Below, one piece after another: positions 41,765-50,529 of a DNA stretch of 64,000 nt. Below the pieces are notes generated by a model. It ran no database searches, was not told where the DNA came from, and saw only the letters and a list, made by a program, of their open reading frames with translations. Position 1 is the stretch's first letter. Each line of letters begins with the position of its first letter. The stretch covers positions 51,834 to 115,833 of the forward strand of contig JAPPCV010000174.1 in the NCBI GenBank assembly GCA_028824715.1, read 5' to 3'. Source of the stretch: Boseongicola sp. GTDB taxonomy: Bacteria; Pseudomonadota; Alphaproteobacteria; Rhodobacterales; Rhodobacteraceae. The translations under genes and the position numbers were made by a program.

Positions 41765-42067
41765 TCAGTCGACCGCGAGTTCCGCGACGACAGACGCCCA
41801 TGCAGCCCCGTGCATGTCCCTGTCCCCGGGATGGCCTTGCACGACCGGGCGGGGGAGGCTGATCTTGATCACGTTCAGGTCCTTGATGTCGAAGCGCTTG
41901 ATCGATTTCGTGTCCGTCCCGAGAGCTTCCGCGACCCGTTTCGTCGAGAGGCCGCCCGACAGTCGAGCAAAGGCGTCGCTGGAACCGCAGAAGATGTCGA
42001 TCGTCAGCCAGAAGGGTCCGGCGTTCTTTGACCGGACCTTGTCGCAGATCTTGCCCACTTCAGGCAT
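41765..42067 (-). CDS. DUF4387 family protein
   Basis: A 100-residue protein with the hallmark SKNAGPFWLTIDIF near residue 13 and the charged KDLNVIKISLPRP in the second half, as in DUF4387. Members almost always lie next to an AtuA-family gene, as here (eight-base overlap with its end), and sometimes are fused to it, so the two probably act as one complex. The biochemical role is unknown. No signal peptide; presumably cytoplasmic. Confidence 0.85.
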   Translation of the reverse strand: MPEVGKICDKVRSKNAGPFWLTIDIFCGSSDAFARLSGGLSTKRVAEALGTDTKSIKRFDIKDLNVIKISLPRPVVQGHPGDRDMHGAAWASVVAELAVD

Positions 42068-43412
42068 TGATCACGTCGAGACGGAACGCGTCCATCGGGT
42101 CCGAGAGCGTCATGACATGATGGAGGCAGAACTCGTGGACCGGTCCCCTGTCGATCTCGGCCGGCGAAAACGGAAACGAGAAGGTCGGCTGCTCTTCCTC
42201 GGATGTAAGGGGGTGGTGCAGAAGATAGGGATTCATGAGCTTGCCGATCTCGTTCGCGGTGCCCTGGTCCTCGGCGGTGATGGTGCAAAGGACGCCGATC
42301 TCGGTCGGCGAGCCCGGCCTGGTTTCCAGCTCTCCAAGCGTGCTGTCGATGCCGACAAGCCGGAGGTCGCAGCGCCAGGCCCCCGGTGCGAGGCCCATCC
42401 GGTTCTCGACCTTTTTGGCGTGCCGGTGACCGATGTCCCGAATCCAGGCTTGTGCGCTTTCCACGTATCTCGGGTCGCGGATGGTGGCCATCAGGAGAGT
42501 CTGGCAGCCCGCCACGCGCGCGCCTTCGAGCTTCACGGTGTACCGGTCCGACGCCACCCAGCGGGATCCCTCCACGCGGACGCGTGCCTCGTCGAGCGCC
42601 TCGTAGGAGGCGTCAGTCACGTCGAGATGCCCGCCCGGCTCGTGAAGGATGAACGGATCCGCGTTCTCGTACAGCATGTGAGCGAGGACGGTCTGCGGCG
42701 TTGCGCGGGCGTCGTACGCCAAGGGATGCACGGTGAATCCTGCCTTGTCGAACTCCACCATCAAGACGCCGGACTGGGGATTCGTGGCGCATAGGGCGCC
42801 GCACTCCGCGATCTTGGCTCCATGCCATGCGCCGCCCGCGTGATCGTCCTGCATGAGCGGAAGCGCGGCGATGGTGGCCGTGTCGGTGGTCCGGCCCGCG
42901 ATGACGATTTCAGCCTCGGTCTCGATGGCTTTCTGGATCTGCTCGGCACCCGCCAAGGCAACGATATGGGTGCAGTCCTCGATGGTCTTGCGATCCAGGC
43001 TCGGCGCGCCGTCCAGGGCCCAGACCTGGCCGGAGGCGAAGCGCTTGCCGACTTCGCGCGGATCCTGCTCGGACTTGAGCGTTGCGACCCTTGGCGTCCA
43101 GCCGAGCTCTTCCAGGCATTCGCGCGTTATGTCGACGAGCCAGTCGACCATCCCGTCCGTGCCACAGGTGCCCGCGGTTCCGATGACGAGCGGACACCCT
43201 GCGGTTCGCGCCGCCTCGATCAGCCCCTTCCACTCAACCTTGGTCGAGCTCCGCGCGTATTTCGACACGCCGCTGCCGAGATAGGACGGCCCGCTGTCGG
43301 TCGAGCCGCCGTCGATGGCGATGAGATCGGGTTTCATTTGGATTCCGCGTTCAAGCGCGGCCTTGTCGTAGTCGAGGCCGAGGGCCCCTGAGGGGACCAG
43401 GATGCGTGTCAT
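42060..43412 (-). CDS. AtuA-family (DUF1446) protein
   Basis: A 450-residue cytoplasmic protein of the acyclic terpene utilisation AtuA family. Characteristic stretches are LIAIDGGSTDSGPSYLGSG near residue 30, GTAGTCGTDGMVDWL near 80, and IVIAGRTTDTATIAALPL in the middle. ATG 43412 opens the conserved part; the frame extends 30 codons upstream without similarity. AtuA was named from citronellol/geraniol catabolism in Pseudomonas, where its step remained unclear. Here the partner set (DUF4387, CaiB, citryl-CoA lyase-like, TctABC) points to carboxylic-acid breakdown rather than terpenes. Confidence 0.87.
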   Translation of the reverse strand: MTRILVPSGALGLDYDKAALERGIQMKPDLIAIDGGSTDSGPSYLGSGVSKYARSSTKVEWKGLIEAARTAGCPLVIGTAGTCGTDGMVDWLVDITRECLEELGWTPRVATLKSEQDPREVGKRFASGQVWALDGAPSLDRKTIEDCTHIVALAGAEQIQKAIETEAEIVIAGRTTDTATIAALPLMQDDHAGGAWHGAKIAECGALCATNPQSGVLMVEFDKAGFTVHPLAYDARATPQTVLAHMLYENADPFILHEPGGHLDVTDASYEALDEARVRVEGSRWVASDRYTVKLEGARVAGCQTLLMATIRDPRYVESAQAWIRDIGHRHAKKVENRMGLAPGAWRCDLRLVGIDSTLGELETRPGSPTEIGVLCTITAEDQGTANEIGKLMNPYLLHHPLTSEEEQPTFSFPFSPAEIDRGPVHEFCLHHVMTLSDPMDAFRLDVINA

Positions 43413-43601
43413 GGTTCGGTTCGCCGGCTCATTGGCACTTGTTCGCGAGAGTCCCGCATCCGACGGGAGGCGCGCGGTCCGCAACAAGAGGGAGATCCGC
43501 ATCCGGGAACAGGTCTGAAGGCGGAGCGCTCTTGATATCGCATGACATTTCCTGCTCTTGCATCGCCGCGAGTTTGCGGGGCCGTGCGTTGCTGGCCGCG
43601 G

Positions 43602-45146
43602 TCAGTCACTGACTGCCTGAGGTCTCTTGATCACGCGGCGGAGGAAGATCGGCGCAAGGAATCCTGCAACGGCAAGGACGAGAAGCGACGAGGGGATCGC
43701 AGAGTAGAATTCATACGTCTCGGACGACCCATGCCACCGGAACCCGAACAGGAACCGCCAGTCGCCGTCCGAGAGTATCATCGCGCGACGAAGCGCGTCC
43801 TCCATGTGATTGCCGAGAAGGATCCCAAGGATGATGGGCACGGTGGGAACGTCAAGCTTGCGGAAGATCCAGCCGACTATGCCGAAGAAGATCATCAGCA
43901 GGAGATCGAAATAGCTGCCCGAGAGCGAATAGATGCCGACAAAGGAGATCATCATGACGCCCGGAAGCAGAACCCATGCCGGCACGCTCAGGATGTGGAC
44001 GAACATTTTCACCATTGGCACGTTCATCGCCAGAAGGACGAAGTTCGCGATCAGCAGCGAGGCGATCAGGCCCCACACGACGTCTGGCCGATCGGTGAAC
44101 AGGGTCGGACCCGGCGTGATGTTGAGCGTCAGCAGCAGTGCCAGCAGCACGGCGGTCGTTCCGGAGCCGGGCACGCCGAGGGTCAGCATCGGCACGAGCG
44201 CACCGCCTGCCGCGGCGTTGTTCCCCGCCTCGGGCGCCATCACGCCCTTGGGCACGCCGGTGCCGAATCCGCCCTTTTCGCCCTGCACGTTCTTTTCGCC
44301 CATGTAGGCGAGGAACGAACCGAGCGAGGCGCCGGCGCCGGGAAGCACGCCCGCGATGAACCCGATCACGCTGGACCGCAGCATGGTGCCGATGCCCTTG
44401 GCCAGGTCGCGGGCCGGCAGGGTCACCTTTCCGAGCTTGACCCCGATGGATGACTCCCTGCCGTGGCTCTCGATGAAGACAAAGACCTCCGCGACCGCGA
44501 AGAGCCCGACGATCGCGACCAGGAAGTCGACGCCGTCCATCAGGTGCAGGTTGCCGCCGGTGAAGCGCGGCATCCCGGTCTGGTTGTCGAGCCCGATCAT
44601 GGCGATGGCGAGCCCGATGCAGGAGGCGAGGGCGGCCTTGGCCTGGTTCTTGGAGGCGATGCCTCCCAAGGTCGAGAACGCAAGCAGGTAAAGTGCAAAA
44701 TACTCCGACGGGCCGAACTGGTAGGCAATGCGGGACAGGAGCGGCGCGAGCAGCATAAGGCCGATCGTCGCAAAAAGCGCGCCGAAGAAGCTTGCGAAGC
44801 CAGAAAGCACGAGAGCGTCTCCGGCGCGTCCCGCCTTGGCCATCGGGTAGCCGTCGAGGGTCGTCATCAGCGCAGGCTCGTCGCCGGGGATGTTGAGGAG
44901 GATGGAACTTATCCGCCCGCCGTACATCGCGCCGTAATAGACGGCGGTCATCAGGACGAGGGCGGATGTTGCGTCGAGGCCGAGCGAGAATGCAAGCGGG
45001 ATCAGGATGGCGACGCCGTTCGACGGACCGAGGCCCGGAAGCGCGCCGATAATGGTCCCGAGGAAGCAGCCGGCAACGGCGAGAAAGAGCGTGAACGGCG
45101 TGAGCGCGACGCTGAAGCCGAGGGCGAGGTTCGAGAGGAGTTCCAT
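43602..45146 (-). CDS. tctA: TctA, large membrane subunit of a tripartite tricarboxylate transporter
   Basis: A 514-residue inner-membrane protein with about a dozen hydrophobic segments. The family signature GALPGLGPSNGVAILIPLAF lies near residue 37, and the repeat-like GVLPGAGASLGSFLAY lies in the middle with MAPEAGNNAAAGGALVPMLTLG after it. These Gly/Pro-rich loops are conserved in TctA (DUF112). ATG 45146 overlaps the last base of the tctB stop (TGATG). It imports a carboxylate using an ion gradient together with TctB and TctC. A gap of 189 bases separates it from the atuA-like gene downstream. Confidence 0.92.
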   Translation of the reverse strand: MELLSNLALGFSVALTPFTLFLAVAGCFLGTIIGALPGLGPSNGVAILIPLAFSLGLDATSALVLMTAVYYGAMYGGRISSILLNIPGDEPALMTTLDGYPMAKAGRAGDALVLSGFASFFGALFATIGLMLLAPLLSRIAYQFGPSEYFALYLLAFSTLGGIASKNQAKAALASCIGLAIAMIGLDNQTGMPRFTGGNLHLMDGVDFLVAIVGLFAVAEVFVFIESHGRESSIGVKLGKVTLPARDLAKGIGTMLRSSVIGFIAGVLPGAGASLGSFLAYMGEKNVQGEKGGFGTGVPKGVMAPEAGNNAAAGGALVPMLTLGVPGSGTTAVLLALLLTLNITPGPTLFTDRPDVVWGLIASLLIANFVLLAMNVPMVKMFVHILSVPAWVLLPGVMMISFVGIYSLSGSYFDLLLMIFFGIVGWIFRKLDVPTVPIILGILLGNHMEDALRRAMILSDGDWRFLFGFRWHGSSETYEFYSAIPSSLLVLAVAGFLAPIFLRRVIKRPQAVSD

Positions 45147-45589
45147 CAGCCCAGCCACGCCTTGGGCAAGGGCTGAAGCCCGAGCCCGAGCGCGTACTTG
45201 AATATCAGGAACAGCCCGATCGACAGGCCAAGTCCGGTGATTGCCGCAGGCAGCGGACGAGGGGAGATCTGGAAGCTCAGGATGGCCGCGCAGATCGCCG
45301 TGGGCATCAGGAAGCCGAGCGGCTTCAGGGCATGGGCATAGGCAACCATGACGAGGACGGCGATCGCGATGTTGCCAAGCGTCATCCGTCCGGGCCACGC
45401 CGGGTCGTCATCAGGCCGGAAGACAAAGACCAGCCCGCAGATCGTTGCGACCCCGGCCAGCATCAGCGGGAACGTCTTCGATCCGACAGGATCCGACATG
45501 AAGCTGGCCTGTATCTGGAAGGCGCCCGCCGTATAGGCGAGCGCCCCCAGTATCACGACCACTCCGAAGAGACGGTCGGAGAGTTTCAC
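45146..45589 (-). CDS. tctB: TctB, small membrane subunit of the tricarboxylate transporter
   Basis: A 147-residue protein with four hydrophobic segments (FGVVVILGALAYTAG, FPLMLAGVATICGLVFVF, AIAVLVMVAYAHA, and the C-terminal ITGLGLSIGLFLIFKYAL), the layout of TctB. The conserved GSKTFPLMLAG lies after TM1. GTG 45589 overlaps the tctC stop (GTGA). The frame continues upstream within tctC but has no TctB similarity there. Confidence 0.85.
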   Translation of the reverse strand: MKLSDRLFGVVVILGALAYTAGAFQIQASFMSDPVGSKTFPLMLAGVATICGLVFVFRPDDDPAWPGRMTLGNIAIAVLVMVAYAHALKPLGFLMPTAICAAILSFQISPRPLPAAITGLGLSIGLFLIFKYALGLGLQPLPKAWLG

Positions 45590-46551
45590 TGGATGACGCC
45601 GATCTCTTTCGAGAGTTCGACGGTATCGGCGATGACGCCGTCTACCCAGCTCTGGAAGTCGCCGCCGACCTTGGTGAAGGGGGCGAGGCCGTTGGCGACC
45701 ATGGCGTCCTTCCATTCCTGGCTGTCCGCGACTGCCTGGAGCCTGGAGCCCCATGCCTCGAAGTCAGCGTCCGAGATGCCCTTTGGCACGTACAGGCCGC
45801 GCCAGTTCACGGCGACCACGTCAAAGCCCTGTTCCACGGCGGTCGGGATGTCCTCGAAGCCCGGCACCCGCTCCTCGGTAAGGACGGCAAGCGCGCGCAC
45901 CTCGCCCGACTGAAGGAAGCCGACGATTTCGGACATGTCGCCGGTCATGCCTTGGGTGAAGCCGCCGATCGTCTGGGTGATGGCGTCGCCGCCGCCGTCA
46001 AGGCCGATGTACTTGACCTTCGTGATGTCGGTGAAACCGGCCTCCTTCAGGACCATGAGCACCTTCAGGTGATCGAATCCGCCCGCGGCCGAGCCGCCGC
46101 CGAAAGCGACCGAGCCGGGATCGGCCTTGATCGCGTCGACCATGTCGCCGAGCGACATGAAGGGGCTGTCGGCGGCTACGACGATCACGCCGGGGTCGGC
46201 GCCGATCGCGCCCACGAAGCGCACCTGGTCGGCGGTCATGCCGGCATAGGCATTCTGTGCAAGGCGCGTTGCCGTGGCCTGGCTGGCAGCGACGATCAAG
46301 TTGTTGTCGTCTCCGCGTTCATTGACCACGTGGCTGTAGGCCAGGCCTCCGCCACCGCCGGCCATGTTGGTGACCTGAACCGGGGAGTCCACCTGGCCGA
46401 TGTCGTACAGGATCTTGCCGATCTGGCGACAGGTGAAGTCCCAGCCGCCGCCGGGGTTGGCCGGTGCGATGCACTCGGTTGCCGCCAACGCGGCCGAACC
46501 CGCAACTGACATAATCGCGCCCAATGCGAGCGCACGGAATCTTGTTTTCAT
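45586..46551 (-). CDS. tctC: TctC, periplasmic binding protein of the tricarboxylate transporter
   Basis: A 321-residue Bug-type extracytoplasmic receptor. A signal peptide (KTRFRALALGAIMSVAGSA, cleavage probably after ALA) is followed by ECIAPANPGGGWDFTCR, the conserved ligand-binding loop of TctC-like proteins, and later VAFGGGSAAGGFDHL and NWRGLYVPKGI. GGGAGAAAG lies ahead of ATG 46551. It is the first gene of the cluster tctC-tctB-tctA, with the catabolic genes behind. The ligand is probably a di- or tricarboxylate; sequence cannot say which. Confidence 0.92.
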   Translation of the reverse strand: MKTRFRALALGAIMSVAGSAALAATECIAPANPGGGWDFTCRQIGKILYDIGQVDSPVQVTNMAGGGGGLAYSHVVNERGDDNNLIVAASQATATRLAQNAYAGMTADQVRFVGAIGADPGVIVVAADSPFMSLGDMVDAIKADPGSVAFGGGSAAGGFDHLKVLMVLKEAGFTDITKVKYIGLDGGGDAITQTIGGFTQGMTGDMSEIVGFLQSGEVRALAVLTEERVPGFEDIPTAVEQGFDVVAVNWRGLYVPKGISDADFEAWGSRLQAVADSQEWKDAMVANGLAPFTKVGGDFQSWVDGVIADTVELSKEIGVIQ

Positions 46552-46970
46552 GTCTTTCTCCCTTGGACTGGTTGAATGCCGCTCGGTGCGGCAAGTCCGA
46601 CGGCGACATAACGACGCTATGCGGGAAGATTCAACCCCTCAAAGGCAGGGTGGAAGGGCCATCTCGTTTGGAGAGCATCCCTTTGGCTCTTGCGGGATTG
46701 CGTGACGCGTGCGACCCGGCACGATTTCCCGGAATCGTGGCGGGCCGTGGTTCCTCGCGTGCTCTGCGACAGCCGGACATGCGCCGAAATGACGTGTTCT
46801 GGTTGCACGCAGGAAAGGTGTCTTCGCCGCTTCATGCCGCAACTGCCTTCGCCATGGCGGTGCGCCAGGCGCGGCAAGCCCAGGGTAGATGACCGGTTCA
46901 ACGTGAACTTGCCGGTGCTGGTGCGCCGCAAGATCGCGAGGCATCGTCCCGCCGCTCCTGCATGTCGCCC
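46552..46970. other. Intergenic stretch upstream of tctC
   Basis: No gene is seen. It lies between the end of the secreted protein gene (46971) and tctC on the same strand, so it should contain the tct promoter. I find no unambiguous motif. Confidence 0.4.
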
Positions 46971-47807
46971 TCATTCGATCCACTTGGGCCAGTCCCCGGG
47001 TGGCACAGCGCTCCGGAATCCCGCCATGCCTTCGGCTCTTTGCCTGTCCACCCGTTCAACTTGCTTGTGATCGACGACGAAGAAGGACGTCTCCGAATGC
47101 AGGCAGCCGGACGGGCAATCGCCCCAAGCCTTGCGCATCATGACAAACCAGCGGCCGGACGCCTTTGTCACCGCGATGTCCGGTCCATCACCCAAGTACG
47201 CGTCAAGCTCGGCGCCGACGACACCATCAACGGCCAGATATGCCTGCCGTGCCGCATGCAGGTTTGCGCGCGCGCTGAAGTGCATGATCACGGAAGCGAT
47301 CAACGGCATCGATTCAAGTGCATGCAGGCCCAGCCTGGCATTCAGCTCATCGAATTCCGCAACGCCGGTCAGGCGTGCCTCGCTTGCACCGTCCCAACGT
47401 TTGGCAATGGCATCCAGAAGATCGCCTTCCACCGTGAGGAGCAGCGCCGCCGGTCGGTACCGCGATCGCGCCGCAACCTCTGCCGTTTCCGGGTAACGAC
47501 TTCGGATGCGCGTCAGCACCTGGTCGATCTCGCGGGCGATTTCGCCAAGCCGTCGCTCGTCCATGAGCAATTCGCCTGTCTCTCCGAGGTGAATGCGCTG
47601 CGCGAGCAAATTTGCGTCCGAGGAGATTCCGGCTCGTCGGGCGGCCAGTGAATCGACTGCGAGGACTTCGGATGCTTCTGCGAAAACTGGCTTCGGCATG
47701 ATGCCGAGGAAGGCGCCTAGCAACGGGGGGAAAATGGCGAGAGCAATTCGTGGAAACGGTCTCAATGCGCGAACACCATGCCGAAGTCGACGCGACGGTT
47801 CGGGCAT
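46971..47807 (-). CDS. Secreted protein of unknown function with a WGDCPSGC motif
   Basis: A 278-residue protein with an Arg-rich N-terminus and a hydrophobic run, FPRIALAIFPPLLGAFLGIM, ending in KPVFA, which fits a Sec signal peptide. The middle is helical and charged (ERRLGEIAREIDQVLTRI). The C-terminal ~60 residues hold the best-conserved-looking part: GRWFVMMRKAWGDCPSGC followed by FFVVDH, a two-cysteine motif I recall from hypothetical proteins of several phyla. ATG 47807 is preferred to the upstream GTG 47843 because it leaves a cleaner signal peptide. Periplasmic or surface location is inferred; the function is unknown. Confidence 0.6.
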   Translation of the reverse strand: MPEPSRRLRHGVRALRPFPRIALAIFPPLLGAFLGIMPKPVFAEASEVLAVDSLAARRAGISSDANLLAQRIHLGETGELLMDERRLGEIAREIDQVLTRIRSRYPETAEVAARSRYRPAALLLTVEGDLLDAIAKRWDGASEARLTGVAEFDELNARLGLHALESMPLIASVIMHFSARANLHAARQAYLAVDGVVGAELDAYLGDGPDIAVTKASGRWFVMMRKAWGDCPSGCLHSETSFFVVDHKQVERVDRQRAEGMAGFRSAVPPGDWPKWIE

Positions 47808-48273
47808 TCCAGGTCCGGACACGCATCGGTGGCTCAACTGCACGCGGAGCTTGCTCCTTCAACCCTTGGCTGCGGTGACGGCCCCTTGTATGAAGGCCCG
47901 CACGATTAGGCAAACCCACGGACCTGGAAGCGAGAGGACGCAAGGGCGGCGACCTTGCGCGCGGCCTGAATCGGAAGGGCGGCACGGCCTGCTCCTGACC
48001 AACGGCACTCGTGGCAAAATCAGGAACCTCTGCCCGCCGGGGAAGCGGCTCATCATTTGGACCCTGTTCGACGAGCTGAACTCGAATCTGGCCTGATGCG
48101 CGCCAGGCGCCGTTCAAGGACAAACGCGCTCTTCCACGTTTTGCAGTTCGTTGCCGCTTGCGTGCCGGCACAACGAGCGGTCAGGATGTCCGGCACCGCG
48201 GTTCCCCGCGTCATCCGGAATGGTCAAATCGAAAGGTGAACTTTTCCATCGTTCGGGTTACGCTGCTTCTGTC
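47808..48273. other. Divergent intergenic region, no gene seen
   Basis: Located between the secreted-protein gene (minus) and the desaturase (plus). Open frames here are Arg-rich and unlike any family I know. Confidence 0.4.
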
Positions 48274-49185
48274 ATGGATCACAAGACTTTCGTCAGTTCG
48301 GTGCCTGCCAACGTTCTGGCTGACTTGAGCAGGACCGAAGACGCCGCCGGCTTGCGGCACCTTGCGTTGCATCTGGGCCTGATCCTTGCGTTGGGACTGT
48401 ATGTCGCCTCGGGCGCGCCCTTCTGGTGGCTGGCGGTCGTGCCTCTTGGCATTGCAATCTGCTTTCTCTTCACCTTGCAGCATGAAACGACCCACAAGAC
48501 GCCCTTTGCAACGCCCTGGCTGAATGAATGGGTCGGACGCCTGGCCGGACTGCCGATCCTGCAGCCATTCGAGTGGTTCCGCTACTTTCATCTGTCGCAT
48601 CACAGGCATACCAACGATCCGCTGCGTGATCCCGAGCTGATTGCCGGGGCCAAGCCCGAAACTTGGACATCGTACGTGATGCACGTTTCCGGCCTCCCGT
48701 TCTGGTGGGCCATGACGCGCCGGATTCTGTCCAACGCTGCCGGCGCGGACCCTGGCGCCCATTCTCCCGAACGCGCCCGTCGCAGGCTGGCCCGCGAAGC
48801 CCGGTGGATGCTTCTGGCCTACATTCTTGCGGCGATCAGCCTGCTCTTCACGCCGTTGCTCTTTTGGGTCTGGATGCTTCCCTGCCTGCTGGGCCAGCCA
48901 TTCTTGCGGCTCTACCTTCTGGCGGAGCACGGACGTTGCGCCTTTGTCGCGAACATGCTCCAGAACACGCGAACGACCTACACCAACCGACTTGTGCGGT
49001 TCCTGACCTGGAACATGCCTTATCACGTCGAGCATCACACGCTGCCCCAGGTGCCGTTTCACAAGCTGCCTGAGCTGCATGATCGCATGCAGGGATGGCA
49101 CCTGGTCACCTCGGACGGCTACATCGCTTTCACGCGCGACTACGCGGCGTCAATGCAATTCCGTGATCAAGCTGCTCACGAGTAG
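48274..49185 (+). CDS. Membrane fatty acid desaturase
   Basis: A 303-residue di-iron membrane enzyme. The three histidine boxes are HETTH (residues 70-74), HLSHHRH (about 106-112) and HVEHH (near 265), and hydrophobic segments surround them (for example LALHLGLILALGLYVASG and the region after WMLLAYILAAISLLF). The box spacing suits the FA_desaturase superfamily, which includes acyl-lipid desaturases as well as beta-carotene ketolases and hydroxylases, so the substrate remains open. ATG 48274 is chosen for the usual N-terminal length; the open frame continues upstream. It is a single gene. Confidence 0.82.
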   Translation: MDHKTFVSSVPANVLADLSRTEDAAGLRHLALHLGLILALGLYVASGAPFWWLAVVPLGIAICFLFTLQHETTHKTPFATPWLNEWVGRLAGLPILQPFEWFRYFHLSHHRHTNDPLRDPELIAGAKPETWTSYVMHVSGLPFWWAMTRRILSNAAGADPGAHSPERARRRLAREARWMLLAYILAAISLLFTPLLFWVWMLPCLLGQPFLRLYLLAEHGRCAFVANMLQNTRTTYTNRLVRFLTWNMPYHVEHHTLPQVPFHKLPELHDRMQGWHLVTSDGYIAFTRDYAASMQFRDQAAHE

Positions 49186-49398
49186 GTGCAAGTCCGGTCA
49201 GGAGCGCGATCGCGAGGATTTCGTGACGGTCGCGGCGGCCGGCGTCGCTGGCTCGAGGATCCGGAATCGCAACGAAGGCACATGGATGTCCCGGCACCGG
49301 GCCGTGTCACGGCGCGCCATTCTTGCTGGGGCGGCGGGGCGAATCCGTCGATCCGGCGGCGAAAGGGCCCAAATGGGCGGCAGTCCAGAGCAGGCAGG
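49186..49398. other. Short intergenic stretch between convergent genes
   Basis: Located between the desaturase stop and the end of the CE15-like esterase operon. No gene or clear hairpin is seen. Confidence 0.35.
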
Positions 49399-50529
49399 TC
49401 ATGCGTGCCCGCCATCGAGGAAGTCCAGAAAGAGCTGCCAGTCATGTGGCAGCAACTCGTGGCCGCCGGGACGGAGATGGTGGCCAAGCGCCGCATGGCG
49501 GGTTTGGTGAGCTCCGGCCCACATCTCCTCGATGCCCGGCCAGGAGCAGGTTCGCGGCCAGGCTTCGGATGCGGCGACGAGGGCCAGGTAGGAGCCTGCC
49601 GGATCGGCCCAGAGGTCCTGCTCGGCGGAGGCGACGTATACCTTGCGGGGGGCCGCGCACGCAATGAGGTGGTGCTGGTCCAAAGCAGCCGCGCGGCGCT
49701 GCGGCCTGATCCAGTGCGGAAAGGCGGCCGCCATCTGGGCAAGCGTTTCCCCGACCGCGTGTCCGGCGGGAGCAGCGCCGGCACAACCCGAATTGTTCGC
49801 AAGCACCGCACCGATTCTCGTGTCATTCGCCGCCGCCCAAAGCGCCGCCTTGCCGAGGCGAGAGTGACCCGCGACGGCAACTTGCCCCATGTCAAGGCCG
49901 CCAAGCCGCCCGGCCGAGTCCAGGAGGCGTTGAATCGCCCAGGCCCAGAGCGAGATCGCGCCGGTGTCCAGGCCGACGAACGGGCAGGCGCCGTGCCTCA
50001 GGATTTCGTCCGGATCGTCCGGCGCCCACGAACCGTAGCAACTCACCATCACCGCGTATCCCCGCGCCGTCAGCATCTCGACAGGCCAGCGATGGGCCTC
50101 CGTGCCACGCAGCACGTCGTGCAGTCGCCCGTTCAAGATGCCAAGCTCAGGCCGGCAATGAATGCGTGCCCGCCTGTCGAGCGGAAAGTCCGGCCCCGAG
50201 AGGATGCCCGCGGGACCGGCGAATCCAAGGCCCGCGATCAACGGCGCGTCACCGCGGCTCTCCGGTCGCCAGAGTGCTGCATCGACGGTGAGAGTTCTTG
50301 CGCCAATTGCCGATCGCATCGTGATTTCGATTCGCTCCGCCGAGGCCTCGCCCAGAGGGCTGGCCTCAACTTCCAGTTCTGCGGGGGCAGGCGGCAACGG
50401 CCCGTAGATCGCGGCGGACAGTTCCTTTCGCCATCTCTCCTGGCGCTCTTCGAGAGGCTCGGGGCCGTCGAGCGACGCAAGCGGGAACGGTCCCGCGAAC
50501 GCATCCTCAGGCGGGAGAGCCAGGCTCAA
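49399..50529 (-). CDS. CE15-like (glucuronoyl esterase) alpha/beta hydrolase, cytoplasmic
   Basis: A 376-residue alpha/beta hydrolase. The nucleophile motif is VAGHSRLGKAALWAA (Ser near residue 223). It is followed by VLANNSGCAGAA and GETLAQMAAAFPHWI, then HLIACAAPRKVYVASAEQDLWAD (acid region), and a final His in PGGHELLPHDW. This combination is that of glucuronoyl esterases and related CE15 proteins, which split esters of glucuronic acid in plant or algal glycans. It starts at TTG 50529, overlapping the preceding stop (TTGA). Most CE15 enzymes are secreted, but this one has no signal peptide and is last in a sugar-import operon, implying action on an imported sugar ester. Confidence 0.78.
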   Translation of the reverse strand: MSLALPPEDAFAGPFPLASLDGPEPLEERQERWRKELSAAIYGPLPPAPAELEVEASPLGEASAERIEITMRSAIGARTLTVDAALWRPESRGDAPLIAGLGFAGPAGILSGPDFPLDRRARIHCRPELGILNGRLHDVLRGTEAHRWPVEMLTARGYAVMVSCYGSWAPDDPDEILRHGACPFVGLDTGAISLWAWAIQRLLDSAGRLGGLDMGQVAVAGHSRLGKAALWAAANDTRIGAVLANNSGCAGAAPAGHAVGETLAQMAAAFPHWIRPQRRAAALDQHHLIACAAPRKVYVASAEQDLWADPAGSYLALVAASEAWPRTCSWPGIEEMWAGAHQTRHAALGHHLRPGGHELLPHDWQLFLDFLDGGHA

